64,000 nt of DNA, from positions 186,001-250,000 of the forward strand of contig NZ_BMVM01000009.1 of assembly GCF_014650715.1 (NCBI RefSeq), read 5' to 3'. The notes under the pieces were generated by a model that did not search any database, was not told where the DNA came from, and saw only the letters and a program-made list of their open reading frames with translations. A program made the position numbers and the translations under genes. This DNA is from Streptomyces bluensis (GTDB lineage: Bacteria > Actinomycetota > Actinomycetes > Streptomycetales > Streptomycetaceae). Numbering within the stretch: position 1 is the stretch's first letter; the number at the start of each line of letters is the position of its first letter. Shown here one piece after another: positions 1-7,318 of the stretch.

Positions 1-1
1 G

Positions 2-475
2 AACCAGTACGCGGCGATGCCGAGCCTGCACGTCGGCTGGGCCCTGTGGTGCGGTGTGATGCTCTGGCGGTACGGCGGCACGCGCACCGCCAGGGTCGCC
101 GGTGTCGCGTACCCGCTGATCACCACGATCGTCGTGATGGGCACCGCGAACCACTACTTCCTCGACGCGGTGGCGGGCGCCGCCGTCATGGGGGCCGGCC
201 TGCTGCTGACCCCGCTGGTGATGCGGCTCGCGGACCGGGCGTGGGCGGCGCTCCGGGCGCGGTTCGCGGGGCAGTCCGGCGAAGCCCTCGGGGGACGGCT
301 CGCCGGTCGTCCCACTCCCGTCGCGGACACCACTCGGGGCGCACACACCCCGATTGTCAGTGGCGGATGCCAGACTTCCACGGGTGAGCGAATTCCACGG
401 CAGCGCGAGTCCACCGCCGAGCCGAGTGCCGCCCCCACGGACGCGGGGGAGAGCGCTCGGGCCCCGGCTCGCTGA
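2..475 (+). CDS. PAP2-superfamily phosphatase/IPC synthase-like, C-terminal part
   Basis: The reading frame is open from the first bases of the window, so only the C-terminal part of the gene is present. Right after the edge it shows PSLHVGW, matching the PSxH phosphatase motif of PAP2-type acid phosphatases, and 40 residues on NHYFLDAVAG, matching the terminal HxxxD motif (nucleophile His and its Asp). Hydrophobic helices lie between and after them. Members are polytopic membrane enzymes that dephosphorylate lipid or prenyl phosphates, or act as inositol-phosphoryl transferases on lipids; the substrate cannot be read here. The last ~55 residues are polar and low-complexity and overlap the next gene, so the tail is not informative. 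Confidence 0.8.
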   Translation, partial: NQYAAMPSLHVGWALWCGVMLWRYGGTRTARVAGVAYPLITTIVVMGTANHYFLDAVAGAAVMGAGLLLTPLVMRLADRAWAALRARFAGQSGEALGGRLAGRPTPVADTTRGAHTPIVSGGCQTSTGERIPRQRESTAEPSAAPTDAGESARAPAR

Positions 476-1568
476 GCTGCGCGGACCCGAGGTACCGCCC
501 AAGGCGCTGGACGCCCGCGCCCTCGCGGCCCTGGCCGCCAACCCGGGTTGCAGACGACGTGCGCTCCTCGACGGGGCGGGTGTGAACAAGACGGCGCTGG
601 CGAGCGCGCTCGGTTCCCCCTCCGCCTTCGGCATGTCGCAGTTCGCCTTCATGCGGGGCAACGCGTTCGAGGCACGCGTCAAGGCGGACGGCGGCGCGGA
701 GTTGCTGCGGCTGGTGCACGAGAAGCTGGACCCCTCCGCCGAGCCGCCGGCCGAAGGGGCCGTCCCCGACCTCGCCGCGATCGGCCCCCAGGGGCGCGCG
801 GCCCGTACGGCACTGGCGCTGCGCGAGGCCTCCGCATCCGGCGGCTGGACGCTGCTCGACCACCCCATGCTCGTGCTCGACGTGGCGGGCTCCCCGGCGT
901 TCCTGGAGCCGGACGCCGTGGTCGTGCACCCGGACGGGTCGTGGACGGTCGTCGAGATCAAGTCCTTCCCGATGCTCGACGGTTCCGCGGACCCGGCGAA
1001 GGTGGGCGCCGCCGCCCGGCAGTCCGCGGTGTACGTGCTGGCGCTGGAGGAGGTGGCTGTGCGTCTCGATTCCGCGCCCGAGGTCCGCCACCAGGTGCTG
1101 CTCGTGTGCCCCAAGGACTTCACCAACCTTCCGACGGCCGCTGCCGTGGACGTCCGCAAGCAACGGGCGGTCACGCGTCGGCAGTTGGCGCGTCTGACCC
1201 GCGTCGAGGAGATCGCGGACTCCCTCCCCGAGGGGACCTGCTTCGCCCCGGACCTGCCCCGGGAGGAGCTGACCGCGGCTGTCGGCGCCCTCCCCGCGAC
1301 GTACGCCCCCGAGTGCCTCGCCGCCTGCGAGCTGGCCTTCCACTGCCGGAGCCGCTCCCGCGAGGAGGGCGCGGTGACGTCCCTGGGCCGTTCGCTCCGG
1401 GCCGAGCTGGGCGGCCTGACGACGGTGGAGGACGTCCTGGCGGCGGCCCACGGCACGGCGGGCGACCCCGGGGACGCGACGGTGGCGGCCCTGCGGAGGG
1501 CCGCGGACCTGCGGGCGGAGGCACTGGGCGAGGCCGCCGCGCGCCGGGAGGGCACCCCATGTCCCTGA
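384..1568 (+). CDS. PD-(D/E)XK nuclease, Cas4/RecB-like, probable Fe-S cluster
   Basis: About 394 aa, predicted single-strand DNA exonuclease. From the GTG at 384, an RGNAFEARV segment (residues 91-99) resembles the RGxxFE start of Cas4/RecB-type nucleases, and EPDAVVV plus VVEIKSF supply the metal ligands D177, E191 and K193. One cysteine upstream (NPGCRRR, C56) and three near the C-terminus (ECLAACELAFHC) fit the 1+3 arrangement that holds a 4Fe-4S cluster in Cas4, AddB and Dna2. The start is uncertain: TTG 354 and GTG 360 are in frame too, none has a clear ribosome site, and every choice overlaps the PAP2 tail. It overlaps the next gene by 10 bp, so the three genes form one operon ending in an SF1 helicase. 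Nuclease family is well supported; role is inference. Confidence 0.75.
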   Translation: MSEFHGSASPPPSRVPPPRTRGRALGPRLAELRGPEVPPKALDARALAALAANPGCRRRALLDGAGVNKTALASALGSPSAFGMSQFAFMRGNAFEARVKADGGAELLRLVHEKLDPSAEPPAEGAVPDLAAIGPQGRAARTALALREASASGGWTLLDHPMLVLDVAGSPAFLEPDAVVVHPDGSWTVVEIKSFPMLDGSADPAKVGAAARQSAVYVLALEEVAVRLDSAPEVRHQVLLVCPKDFTNLPTAAAVDVRKQRAVTRRQLARLTRVEEIADSLPEGTCFAPDLPREELTAAVGALPATYAPECLAACELAFHCRSRSREEGAVTSLGRSLRAELGGLTTVEDVLAAAHGTAGDPGDATVAALRRAADLRAEALGEAAARREGTPCP

Positions 1569-3169
1569 TCGCGACCCTCTCCCGGCTGGAGGCGGTCCGC
1601 ACCGGCCGGGCCCAGGCCGTCGCCACCGTCCGGCACCGTCATCTGTCCGAGCGGCCGCTCGTCCTCGTGCCGCTCACCACCGCCGGTGAGGCCGGTGCCC
1701 CGCTCGGTGCGCTCGTCGGCACGGACCGGGACGCGCCCCGGCTGCTCGTCGTGCCGCAGCCCCGGGACCGTGACCTGCGTTTCGCGTTCCTCGCCGAGCT
1801 CGCGGACATCGTCCTGCCGTACGTGGACGCGTACGCCGAGGTCGTGGAGGCGGCCGAGCGCAGCGAGACCGACCCGGAGTCCGGCAAGCGCGTCAAGGTC
1901 GAGGTCGATCTGTGCGCGGACGCCCCGCAGTTGATCGTGCCGAGCCGCACGGGCATCGACTTCGTACGGCTGCTGGGGCGCGCCATGCGCTTCAGGCGGA
2001 CCGCCGAGCAGGACCCGGAGGCACCCCATCCGGCACCGCCGCGGGTGCCGTTGCTCGGGCGGTGGCTCACCCACTTCGGGGAGCGGGCGCGTGTGCCCGG
2101 CTCCTCGCTCCTCCTCGCCCTCACCGACCTGCTGGCGCGGCACTGGGCCACCGGGCAGTCGAGCGTCGAGGACCAGCACCTCGGGGCGCTGCTCGCCTGG
2201 ATCGACCCGCCAGGGGGCGAGTCGGGCGACGCGGCGGCGCGGCGGGCCGAGCTCGCGCGGGACGCCGACGGCCAGTTGCTGTGCCCGCCGGCCGGCCCCG
2301 CCACCGACCCGGCGTTCGACAACAAGCTGCTGGCCCCGGCCATCGAGCGCTACGACCGGGCGCGGGCCGCGCTCGCCGCCTCCGAGGACGGCCTGGAGGC
2401 GGACGACCGGCTCGGTGACCTCACCGCCGCCGAGCAGGAGATCCGTGCCCTCGTCGAGAGCCGCACCCGCCCCACGTGGGACGCGGTGTGGCGCGGCCTG
2501 GACCTGCTGCGCGAGCTGCCCGAGGGCGCCCATGTCGCCGATCGCTGGACCCGTGACCGCTGGTCGTTCACCAGCCACCGGGACCGGATCAGCGCCGGTG
2601 AGCCCCCGCAGCCGCGCCGCGACGACGCGGTCACGGCGGCGAACAAGCTGGCCACGCGTGAGCGTGAACAGGCCCGCCTGGACGCCCAGGAGGCCCTTGA
2701 CGACCCGCTTGTCATGGCCGGTCGCCGCCTCGCCGGGGAGGCCTTCGCGGGCGAGGTCACGGAGGTGGTGATGGCGTACAGCGAGGGCAGACGGCCCAGC
2801 CCGCGCCCCCTCGTCACGGTCCGCACGGAGGACCGGCCCCACCTCGGGGAGCGCACCAAGGTGTACCGCTCACTCGGCGGCAAACCGCAGGCCGCGGAGT
2901 TCGTGGGGTACGACGGGCCCGAGGGCGGCGATCTTCTCGTCCTGCGGATCGTCGACAAGATGGGCCGCGGCAAGGAGCCGGAGGAAGGGTCGGTGCCGCA
3001 GAAGGGCGACCCCGTCTGCTTCACGCTCTTCGAACACGACCAGCGGGGCGGCGCGAAACTGCCCGACCCGGAGGAGACACCGTGGACGCACGGGGGGCCG
3101 CCGGGCGAGCCCGATGCCGTACCCCTGCCGGAGCAGCCGGATCCGCCGACCGAGGAGGACACTCTGTGA
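1559..3169 (+). CDS. Unknown protein between nuclease and helicase genes
   Basis: 536 aa, starting at ATG 1559 inside the end of the nuclease gene; the frame stays open upstream to 548 but that part is a shadow of the nuclease. I do not recognise a catalytic motif. The N-terminal half is mixed alpha/beta. The middle (roughly 270-410) is charged and probably helical, with many Arg/Glu-rich stretches such as ATREREQARLDAQEAL. The C-terminal ~100 residues hold beta-rich text (HLGERTKVYRSLGG, PQKGDPVCFTLFEHD) that could be a small OB- or SH3-like domain of the kind inserted in Upf1/Dna2-type helicases; that is a guess. Its stop overlaps the GTG of the helicase gene, and GAGGAGGAC just before serves as ribosome site, so the products are probably made in step and may form one complex. 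Confidence 0.7.
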   Translation: MSLIATLSRLEAVRTGRAQAVATVRHRHLSERPLVLVPLTTAGEAGAPLGALVGTDRDAPRLLVVPQPRDRDLRFAFLAELADIVLPYVDAYAEVVEAAERSETDPESGKRVKVEVDLCADAPQLIVPSRTGIDFVRLLGRAMRFRRTAEQDPEAPHPAPPRVPLLGRWLTHFGERARVPGSSLLLALTDLLARHWATGQSSVEDQHLGALLAWIDPPGGESGDAAARRAELARDADGQLLCPPAGPATDPAFDNKLLAPAIERYDRARAALAASEDGLEADDRLGDLTAAEQEIRALVESRTRPTWDAVWRGLDLLRELPEGAHVADRWTRDRWSFTSHRDRISAGEPPQPRRDDAVTAANKLATREREQARLDAQEALDDPLVMAGRRLAGEAFAGEVTEVVMAYSEGRRPSPRPLVTVRTEDRPHLGERTKVYRSLGGKPQAAEFVGYDGPEGGDLLVLRIVDKMGRGKEPEEGSVPQKGDPVCFTLFEHDQRGGAKLPDPEETPWTHGGPPGEPDAVPLPEQPDPPTEEDTL

Positions 3170-4518
3170 CCGCGCCCGCCAGCCCGGTGCTCAACCCCGG
3201 CGCCGCGGCCGCCCGCGCCACCGACGCGATCCTGCGCGACACCCTGCACGGCACGCACCGCGGGGTCGTCGTCGACTCCCCGCCCGGCGCCGGGAAGTCG
3301 ACCCTGGTGGTCCGGGCCGCGCTCGAACTCGCCTCCGCCGGGCGCCCGTTGATGATCATCGCGCAGACGAACGCCCAGGTCGACGACCTCGTGCTGCGGC
3401 TGGCGGAGAAGGACGCCGAGCTGCCCGTGGGCCGTCTGCACAGCAGCGACACCGACCCGTACGACAAGGCGCTCGACGACCTGCCGAACGTCCGAAAGTC
3501 GACCAAGGCGGCCGACCTCGCGGGTCTGGACGTGGTGATCTCGACCGCCGCCAAGTGGGCGCACGTCAAGGGCGTGGAGCCGTGGCGGCACGCGATCGTC
3601 GACGAGGCGTACCAGATGCGGTCGGACGCGCTGCTGGCCGTGGCCGGGTTGTTCGAGCGGGCGCTGTTCGTGGGCGACCCGGGGCAGTTGGACCCGTTCG
3701 CGATCGTGGGCAGCGAGCAGTGGGCGGGGCTGTCGTACGACCCGTCGGCCTCGGCGGTCACGACACTGCTGGCCCACAACCGGGAGCTGCCGCAGCACCG
3801 CCTGCCGGTGTCGTGGCGGCTCCCGGCGTCCGCCGCGCCCCTCGTCTCCAGCGCCTTCTACCCGTACACCCCTTTCCGCAGCGGCACGGACCACGGCGAC
3901 CGGCGGCTCGCCTTCGCCGTCCCGTCCGACGGTTCGGGTGCTGACCGGGTCATCGACGAGGCGGCTGGGGCAGGCTGGGGTCTGCTGGAGCTCCCCGCCC
4001 GGCACACCCCCCGCACCGACCCGGAGGCGGTGCGGGCCGTCGCACAGGTCGTACGGCGGTTGCTGGACCGGGGCGGCGCGGCGACCTCCGAGCGGTCCGA
4101 GGAGCCCGTGCCGCTGACCGCCGACCGGATCGCCGTCGGCACCGCACACCGGGACCAGGCCGCGTCGGTGCGGTCCGCGCTGGCCGCCCTCGGCGTCACC
4201 GATGTGGTCGTGGACACGGCGAACCGGTTGCAGGGGCGCGAGTACGACGTGACGGTGGTTCTGCACCCGCTGTCCGGCCGCCCGGACGCGACGGCGTTCC
4301 ACCTGGAGACGGGGCGCCTGTGCGTGCTGGCCTCCCGGCACCGGCACGCGTGCATCGTGGTCTGCCGGGCGGGGGTGTCGGAACTCCTGGACGACCACCC
4401 GTCGACGGAGCCGGTCCAGCTCGGGGTCACGGTGAAGTTCCCGGACGGCTGGGAGGCGAACCACGCGGTCCTCGCAACTCTGGCGGAGCATCGGGTGGCC
4501 TGGCGGCCCTCCGACTAG
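3166..4518 (+). CDS. SF1 (Upf1/Dna2-like) DNA helicase
   Basis: 450 aa from GTG 3166 (GTGA overlap with the upstream stop). Helicase motifs appear in order: Walker A PPGAGKST (I), AQTNAQVDDL (Ia), AIVDEAYQM (II, DEAY rather than DEAD), GDPGQLDP (III), VSWRLP (IV), VDTANRLQGREYD (V) and VLASRHRHACIVV (VI). This is the SF1B Upf1/Dna2/RecD-like pattern: ATP-driven translocation on single-stranded DNA or RNA. No nuclease or Fe-S cysteines lie in this chain; the Fe-S nuclease is the first gene of the operon, so together they resemble the parts of eukaryotic Dna2, or functionally AddAB/Cas4 pairs. Role could be repair, replication-end processing or anti-phage defence. The family is clear; the pathway is not. 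Confidence 0.85.
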   Translation: MTAPASPVLNPGAAAARATDAILRDTLHGTHRGVVVDSPPGAGKSTLVVRAALELASAGRPLMIIAQTNAQVDDLVLRLAEKDAELPVGRLHSSDTDPYDKALDDLPNVRKSTKAADLAGLDVVISTAAKWAHVKGVEPWRHAIVDEAYQMRSDALLAVAGLFERALFVGDPGQLDPFAIVGSEQWAGLSYDPSASAVTTLLAHNRELPQHRLPVSWRLPASAAPLVSSAFYPYTPFRSGTDHGDRRLAFAVPSDGSGADRVIDEAAGAGWGLLELPARHTPRTDPEAVRAVAQVVRRLLDRGGAATSERSEEPVPLTADRIAVGTAHRDQAASVRSALAALGVTDVVVDTANRLQGREYDVTVVLHPLSGRPDATAFHLETGRLCVLASRHRHACIVVCRAGVSELLDDHPSTEPVQLGVTVKFPDGWEANHAVLATLAEHRVAWRPSD

Positions 4519-4535
4519 TCTGTCTCCACAAAGGG

Positions 4536-4547
4536 CCTGTATACAGG
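4536..4547. promoter_or_regulatory. GntR operator candidate 1 (CCTGTATACAGG)
   Basis: Perfect 12-bp palindrome 34 bp upstream of the GntR-family gene. Its core CTGTATACAG is repeated exactly at 5350-5359 before the next operon. FCD-type GntR regulators commonly bind short palindromes of this kind next to their own gene, so autoregulation is likely. Confidence 0.65.
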
Positions 4548-4580
4548 AGGGTGTGCGAGGCGGGATGGACAGGGAGTCTC

Positions 4581-5306
4581 ATGGCCCGGGCTACCGGTAA
4601 GAGCGAAGCGGTCTACGAGCGGCTGAAGGGGGATATCGAGTCGCTGCGGCTGCGGCCGGGGGCGAAGCTCGGTGAGGTCCAGCTGAGTGAGGAGTTGGGC
4701 GCCTCGCGGACGCCGGTGCGAGAAGCCATCAGACGGCTGGCCCGGGAAGGGCTGGTCGACTTCGTGCCGGGTGAGGTGGCCCGTGTCGCCCCGATTTCTC
4801 TCGGCGGCGTGCGCGCACTGTTCGAGTTCCGGATGCTGCTGGAGCCCCGGGCAGCGGCATCGGTCGCTGCGGCGGGTGCCACCGACGAGCGGCTGCTGAT
4901 CCCCTTCCGTACGCTGGAACAGCAGTTGGAGGATTTCGACGAGCACTTCCGCGCACAGGACGCTGCCGCACAGGCACGGTCGTACCAGGAGTTCTATGAC
5001 ATCTCCGAGGGTTTCGACCAGGCGGTGATCAGCGCGTGCCGCAACCCGTATCTGGCGCGCACGATTCGTGATCTGCGCAGCCAGACGGTACGGCTGCGGC
5101 ATCTGTCCCACAGCGGGCCGCGCCGCATGCTGACCTCGCTGGAGGAGCACCGCGCGATGCTCAAGGCGATCACGAGCGGAGACGTCCAGGCCGCCGACGC
5201 GGCATCCCGGCACCATCTGGCGCAGACACTGCAGGCACTCATCGCGAGTCTGACCAGCCAGGACGTGGCACTCGGAACCGACATCCACCTCGACGTCGCG
5301 GGCTGA
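4581..5306 (+). CDS. GntR-family regulator (FadR subfamily, FCD domain)
   Basis: 241 aa from ATG 4581 with AGGGAG upstream; the longer open frame to 4320 is a shadow of the helicase end. The N-terminal winged helix carries the GntR signature (VYERLKGDIESLRLRPG, then QLSEELGASRTPVREAIRRLAREGLV). After residue ~80 an all-helical FCD effector domain follows, with an Asp/His-type ligand pocket suggested by FDEHFRAQD and by HRAMLKAITSGD. FCD regulators sense small carboxylic acids or sugar acids and usually repress catabolic genes. The identical CTGTATACAG palindromes before this gene and before the Ldh2-type operon make that operon the probable target. The effector is unknown. Confidence 0.88.
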   Translation: MARATGKSEAVYERLKGDIESLRLRPGAKLGEVQLSEELGASRTPVREAIRRLAREGLVDFVPGEVARVAPISLGGVRALFEFRMLLEPRAAASVAAAGATDERLLIPFRTLEQQLEDFDEHFRAQDAAAQARSYQEFYDISEGFDQAVISACRNPYLARTIRDLRSQTVRLRHLSHSGPRRMLTSLEEHRAMLKAITSGDVQAADAASRHHLAQTLQALIASLTSQDVALGTDIHLDVAG

Positions 5307-5349
5307 GCCCGGAATCTCAGCCGCGGGCTGTTTTTCTTTGGATCCCATG

Positions 5350-5359
5350 CTGTATACAG
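5350..5359. promoter_or_regulatory. GntR operator candidate 2 (CTGTATACAG)
   Basis: Same palindrome core as at 4536-4547, 48 bp before the start of the Ldh2-type gene; a partial second half-site (GGATACAAG) follows at about 5364. The placement suits repression of the dehydrogenase operon by the adjacent GntR protein. Confidence 0.65.
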
Positions 5360-5407
5360 AACTGGATACAAGCTACATCCCACTCCGCTCGATGCGAGGG
5401 CTGTCTT

Positions 5408-6541
5408 ATGCCGCACACCGTCGGCGCCGCCGACCTGCTGGGTTTCGCCGCGGCCGCCACCGAAGCCCATGGCGTCCCGCCCGCTGACTCCCGTCTGCTC
5501 GCGGACACGCTGGTGACCGCGGAGCTGTGGGGGCACCCGTCCCACGGAATGCTGCGACTGCCCTGGTACCTCAGCCGTATCGAGAGCGGAGCGACCACGG
5601 CCGTCACCGCCCCCGAGGTCGTGACCGACAACGGTGCCGTGCTGGTCGTGGACGGGCGGGACGGCCTGGGCCAGGTCCTCACCGACCGTGCGGTGACCTG
5701 GGGTGTGGAGCGCGCCCGGCAGCACGGCATCAGCGCGGTCGCGGTGCGCAACTCCGGTCACTTCGGCACGGCCGCCTACTTCACCCGCAAGGCCGCCGAG
5801 CAGGGCTGTGTGGCGCTGCTGGCCACCAACGCCAGCCCCGCGATGGCCCCCTGGGGCGGCCGGGAGAAGCGGATCGGCACCAACCCGTGGTCGATCGCCG
5901 CGCCGGGCGGCCGCCACGGCACGGTCGTGATGGACATCGCCAACACCGCCGTCGCGCGCGGCAAGATCTACCATGCCCGGGAGCGCGGCGAGCCGATCCC
6001 CGAGGGCTGGGCGGCCGACACCGACGGTGTGCCGACCACCGACCCGCGCCGCGCGATCGAGGGCCTGATCCTGCCCATGGCCGGCCACAAGGGCTACGCC
6101 ATCTCCTTCATGTTCGACGTCCTGGCGGGCGTGCTGACGGGCAGTTCCTTCGGCTCGTCCGTCGTCGGCCCGTACCACCCCACCGGTCGCAGCGGCGTGG
6201 GGCACCTGCTGATCTGCGTCGACATCCGGTCGATGGCCCACCCGGCCGAGTTCGAGGCGCGGATGGAGGCCCTGATCGAGGAGACCAAGTCCACCCCTGC
6301 CGCCCCCGGCACGGCCGAGATCCTCGTCCCCGGAGAACCGGAGATCCGTACGGCCGAGCGGCTGCGCACCGAGGGCGTCACGGTCGTCGACGACACCTGG
6401 TCGGCCCTGGCGCGCGTCGCCGACGCCACGGCCGTACCTCTGCCCGCCTCCCTGCCTCAGCCCGCGTCCACCCCCGCCCCCGCCTCTGCCCCTGCCCCCG
6501 CATCCGCATCCGCACCCGCGCCCGAGGAGTTCCCCGCATGA
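5408..6541 (+). CDS. Ldh2-family malate/lactate/ureidoglycolate-type dehydrogenase
   Basis: 377 aa NAD(P)-dependent 2-hydroxyacid oxidoreductase of the Ldh2/MDH2 fold, unrelated to classical Rossmann LDH. Family landmarks: AELWGHPSHGMLRL near the N-terminus (His/Arg of the active site), VRNSGHFGTAAYFTRKA (catalytic His region), GTNPWSIAAP and the glycine-rich LPMAGHKGYAISFMFDVLAGVLTG. Known members oxidise L-malate, L-lactate, ureidoglycolate or (R)-sulfolactate, or reduce cyclic imines; which applies here cannot be told. The last ~35 residues are an Ala/Pro repeat tail (PAPASAPAPASASAPAP) encoded by CCCGCC-type repeats and absent from typical members. Four genes follow in one probable operon, the next by an ATGA overlap. 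Confidence 0.85.
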   Translation: MPHTVGAADLLGFAAAATEAHGVPPADSRLLADTLVTAELWGHPSHGMLRLPWYLSRIESGATTAVTAPEVVTDNGAVLVVDGRDGLGQVLTDRAVTWGVERARQHGISAVAVRNSGHFGTAAYFTRKAAEQGCVALLATNASPAMAPWGGREKRIGTNPWSIAAPGGRHGTVVMDIANTAVARGKIYHARERGEPIPEGWAADTDGVPTTDPRRAIEGLILPMAGHKGYAISFMFDVLAGVLTGSSFGSSVVGPYHPTGRSGVGHLLICVDIRSMAHPAEFEARMEALIEETKSTPAAPGTAEILVPGEPEIRTAERLRTEGVTVVDDTWSALARVADATAVPLPASLPQPASTPAPASAPAPASASAPAPEEFPA

Positions 6542-6840
6542 TCGCGCTGACCGTGTCTCTCCAGGTCGTTCCCGGCTGCCGTGACGACTTCCTGAAGGCC
6601 ATCGAGGAGAACGCCGCGCGTTCCTTCGGCGACGAGCCCGGCTGCCGTTACTTCGACGTCCTCTGTGACCTGTCCGACGACCACCACTTCGTCTTTCACG
6701 AGGTCTACGACGACGAGGCCGCCGTCGAGGCCCACCGCGCCGCGCCCCACTTCAAGGTCTGGCGCGAGGCGGCGGCGAAGTACGTCGTCCCGGGCAGCCA
6801 GGTCAACACGCTCTCCCGCCGTCTGTTCCACCGCTCCTGA
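6538..6840 (+). CDS. ABM-domain monooxygenase-like small protein
   Basis: 100 aa, start ATG 6538 overlapping the upstream stop. The sequence fits the antibiotic-biosynthesis-monooxygenase (ABM) dimeric ferredoxin-like fold: VSLQVVPGCRDDFLKAIEENAARSF, EPGCRYFDVL, FVFHEVYDDEAAVEAHRAAPHFKVW. Members include cofactor-free quinol or polyketide oxygenases, heme-degrading enzymes and plain stress-linked proteins; the conserved FxxYE-type strand and the AHxxxPHF segment are present. In this operon it may act on an aromatic or enol intermediate, but no substrate can be assigned. Confidence 0.8.
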   Translation: MIALTVSLQVVPGCRDDFLKAIEENAARSFGDEPGCRYFDVLCDLSDDHHFVFHEVYDDEAAVEAHRAAPHFKVWREAAAKYVVPGSQVNTLSRRLFHRS

Positions 6841-6883
6841 CCAGTCCTGACCTCACCACTCCTGACACCAACGGAGCCGCCCG

Positions 6884-7318
6884 ATGTGCACCAAGCCCGC
6901 TGAGCCGAACCTGCTGATCCACCCCGACGAGGTCGAACGCTTCGACCGCGGCGGAGGCGTCGCCACCATCCCCTACGTGGGCCGGTGGAACTCGGCGACA
7001 GCCGTCATCACCACCGGCCAGACCGTCTTCGAGCCCGGTACCGGCCTGCCCCTGCACAGCCACAACGTCGAGGAGTCGGTGCTGATCCTCGAAGGCGAGG
7101 CGACCGCGGAGATCGACGGTGAGTTCTTCGATCTGGAGGTCGGCCAGGCGACCTGGGTGCCCGCGGGCATCCCGCACCGGTTCTTCAACCGGGGTGAGGG
7201 CGTCATGCGGATCTACTGGGTCTACGGCGGCCGGGACGTCACCCGCACGATCACCGCCACCGGCGAGACCTTCGAGCACCTCTCGGAGCACGACAAGGGA
7301 GGGGCGCCCACCGCATGA
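6884..7318 (+). CDS. Cupin-domain protein
   Basis: 144 aa single-domain cupin. Motif 1 is PLHSHNVEESVLILEGEA, supplying H58, H60 and E63 or E64, and motif 2 is AGIPHRFFNRG with H98, a complete 3-His/1-Glu metal site. Such proteins are isomerases, dioxygenases or sensors of small molecules. It starts 43 bp after the ABM gene, and its stop overlaps the ATG of the aldehyde dehydrogenase gene, so it belongs to the GntR-linked operon. Possibly it isomerises or cleaves the dehydrogenase product before aldehyde oxidation; this is inference from position only. Confidence 0.8.
   Translation: MCTKPAEPNLLIHPDEVERFDRGGGVATIPYVGRWNSATAVITTGQTVFEPGTGLPLHSHNVEESVLILEGEATAEIDGEFFDLEVGQATWVPAGIPHRFFNRGEGVMRIYWVYGGRDVTRTITATGETFEHLSEHDKGGAPTA

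Noticed and set aside
2350..4491. 713-aa minus-strand open frame
   Set aside because: Arg/Pro/Gly-rich text without motifs, opposite well-supported helicase and operon genes; a typical GC-rich shadow frame.
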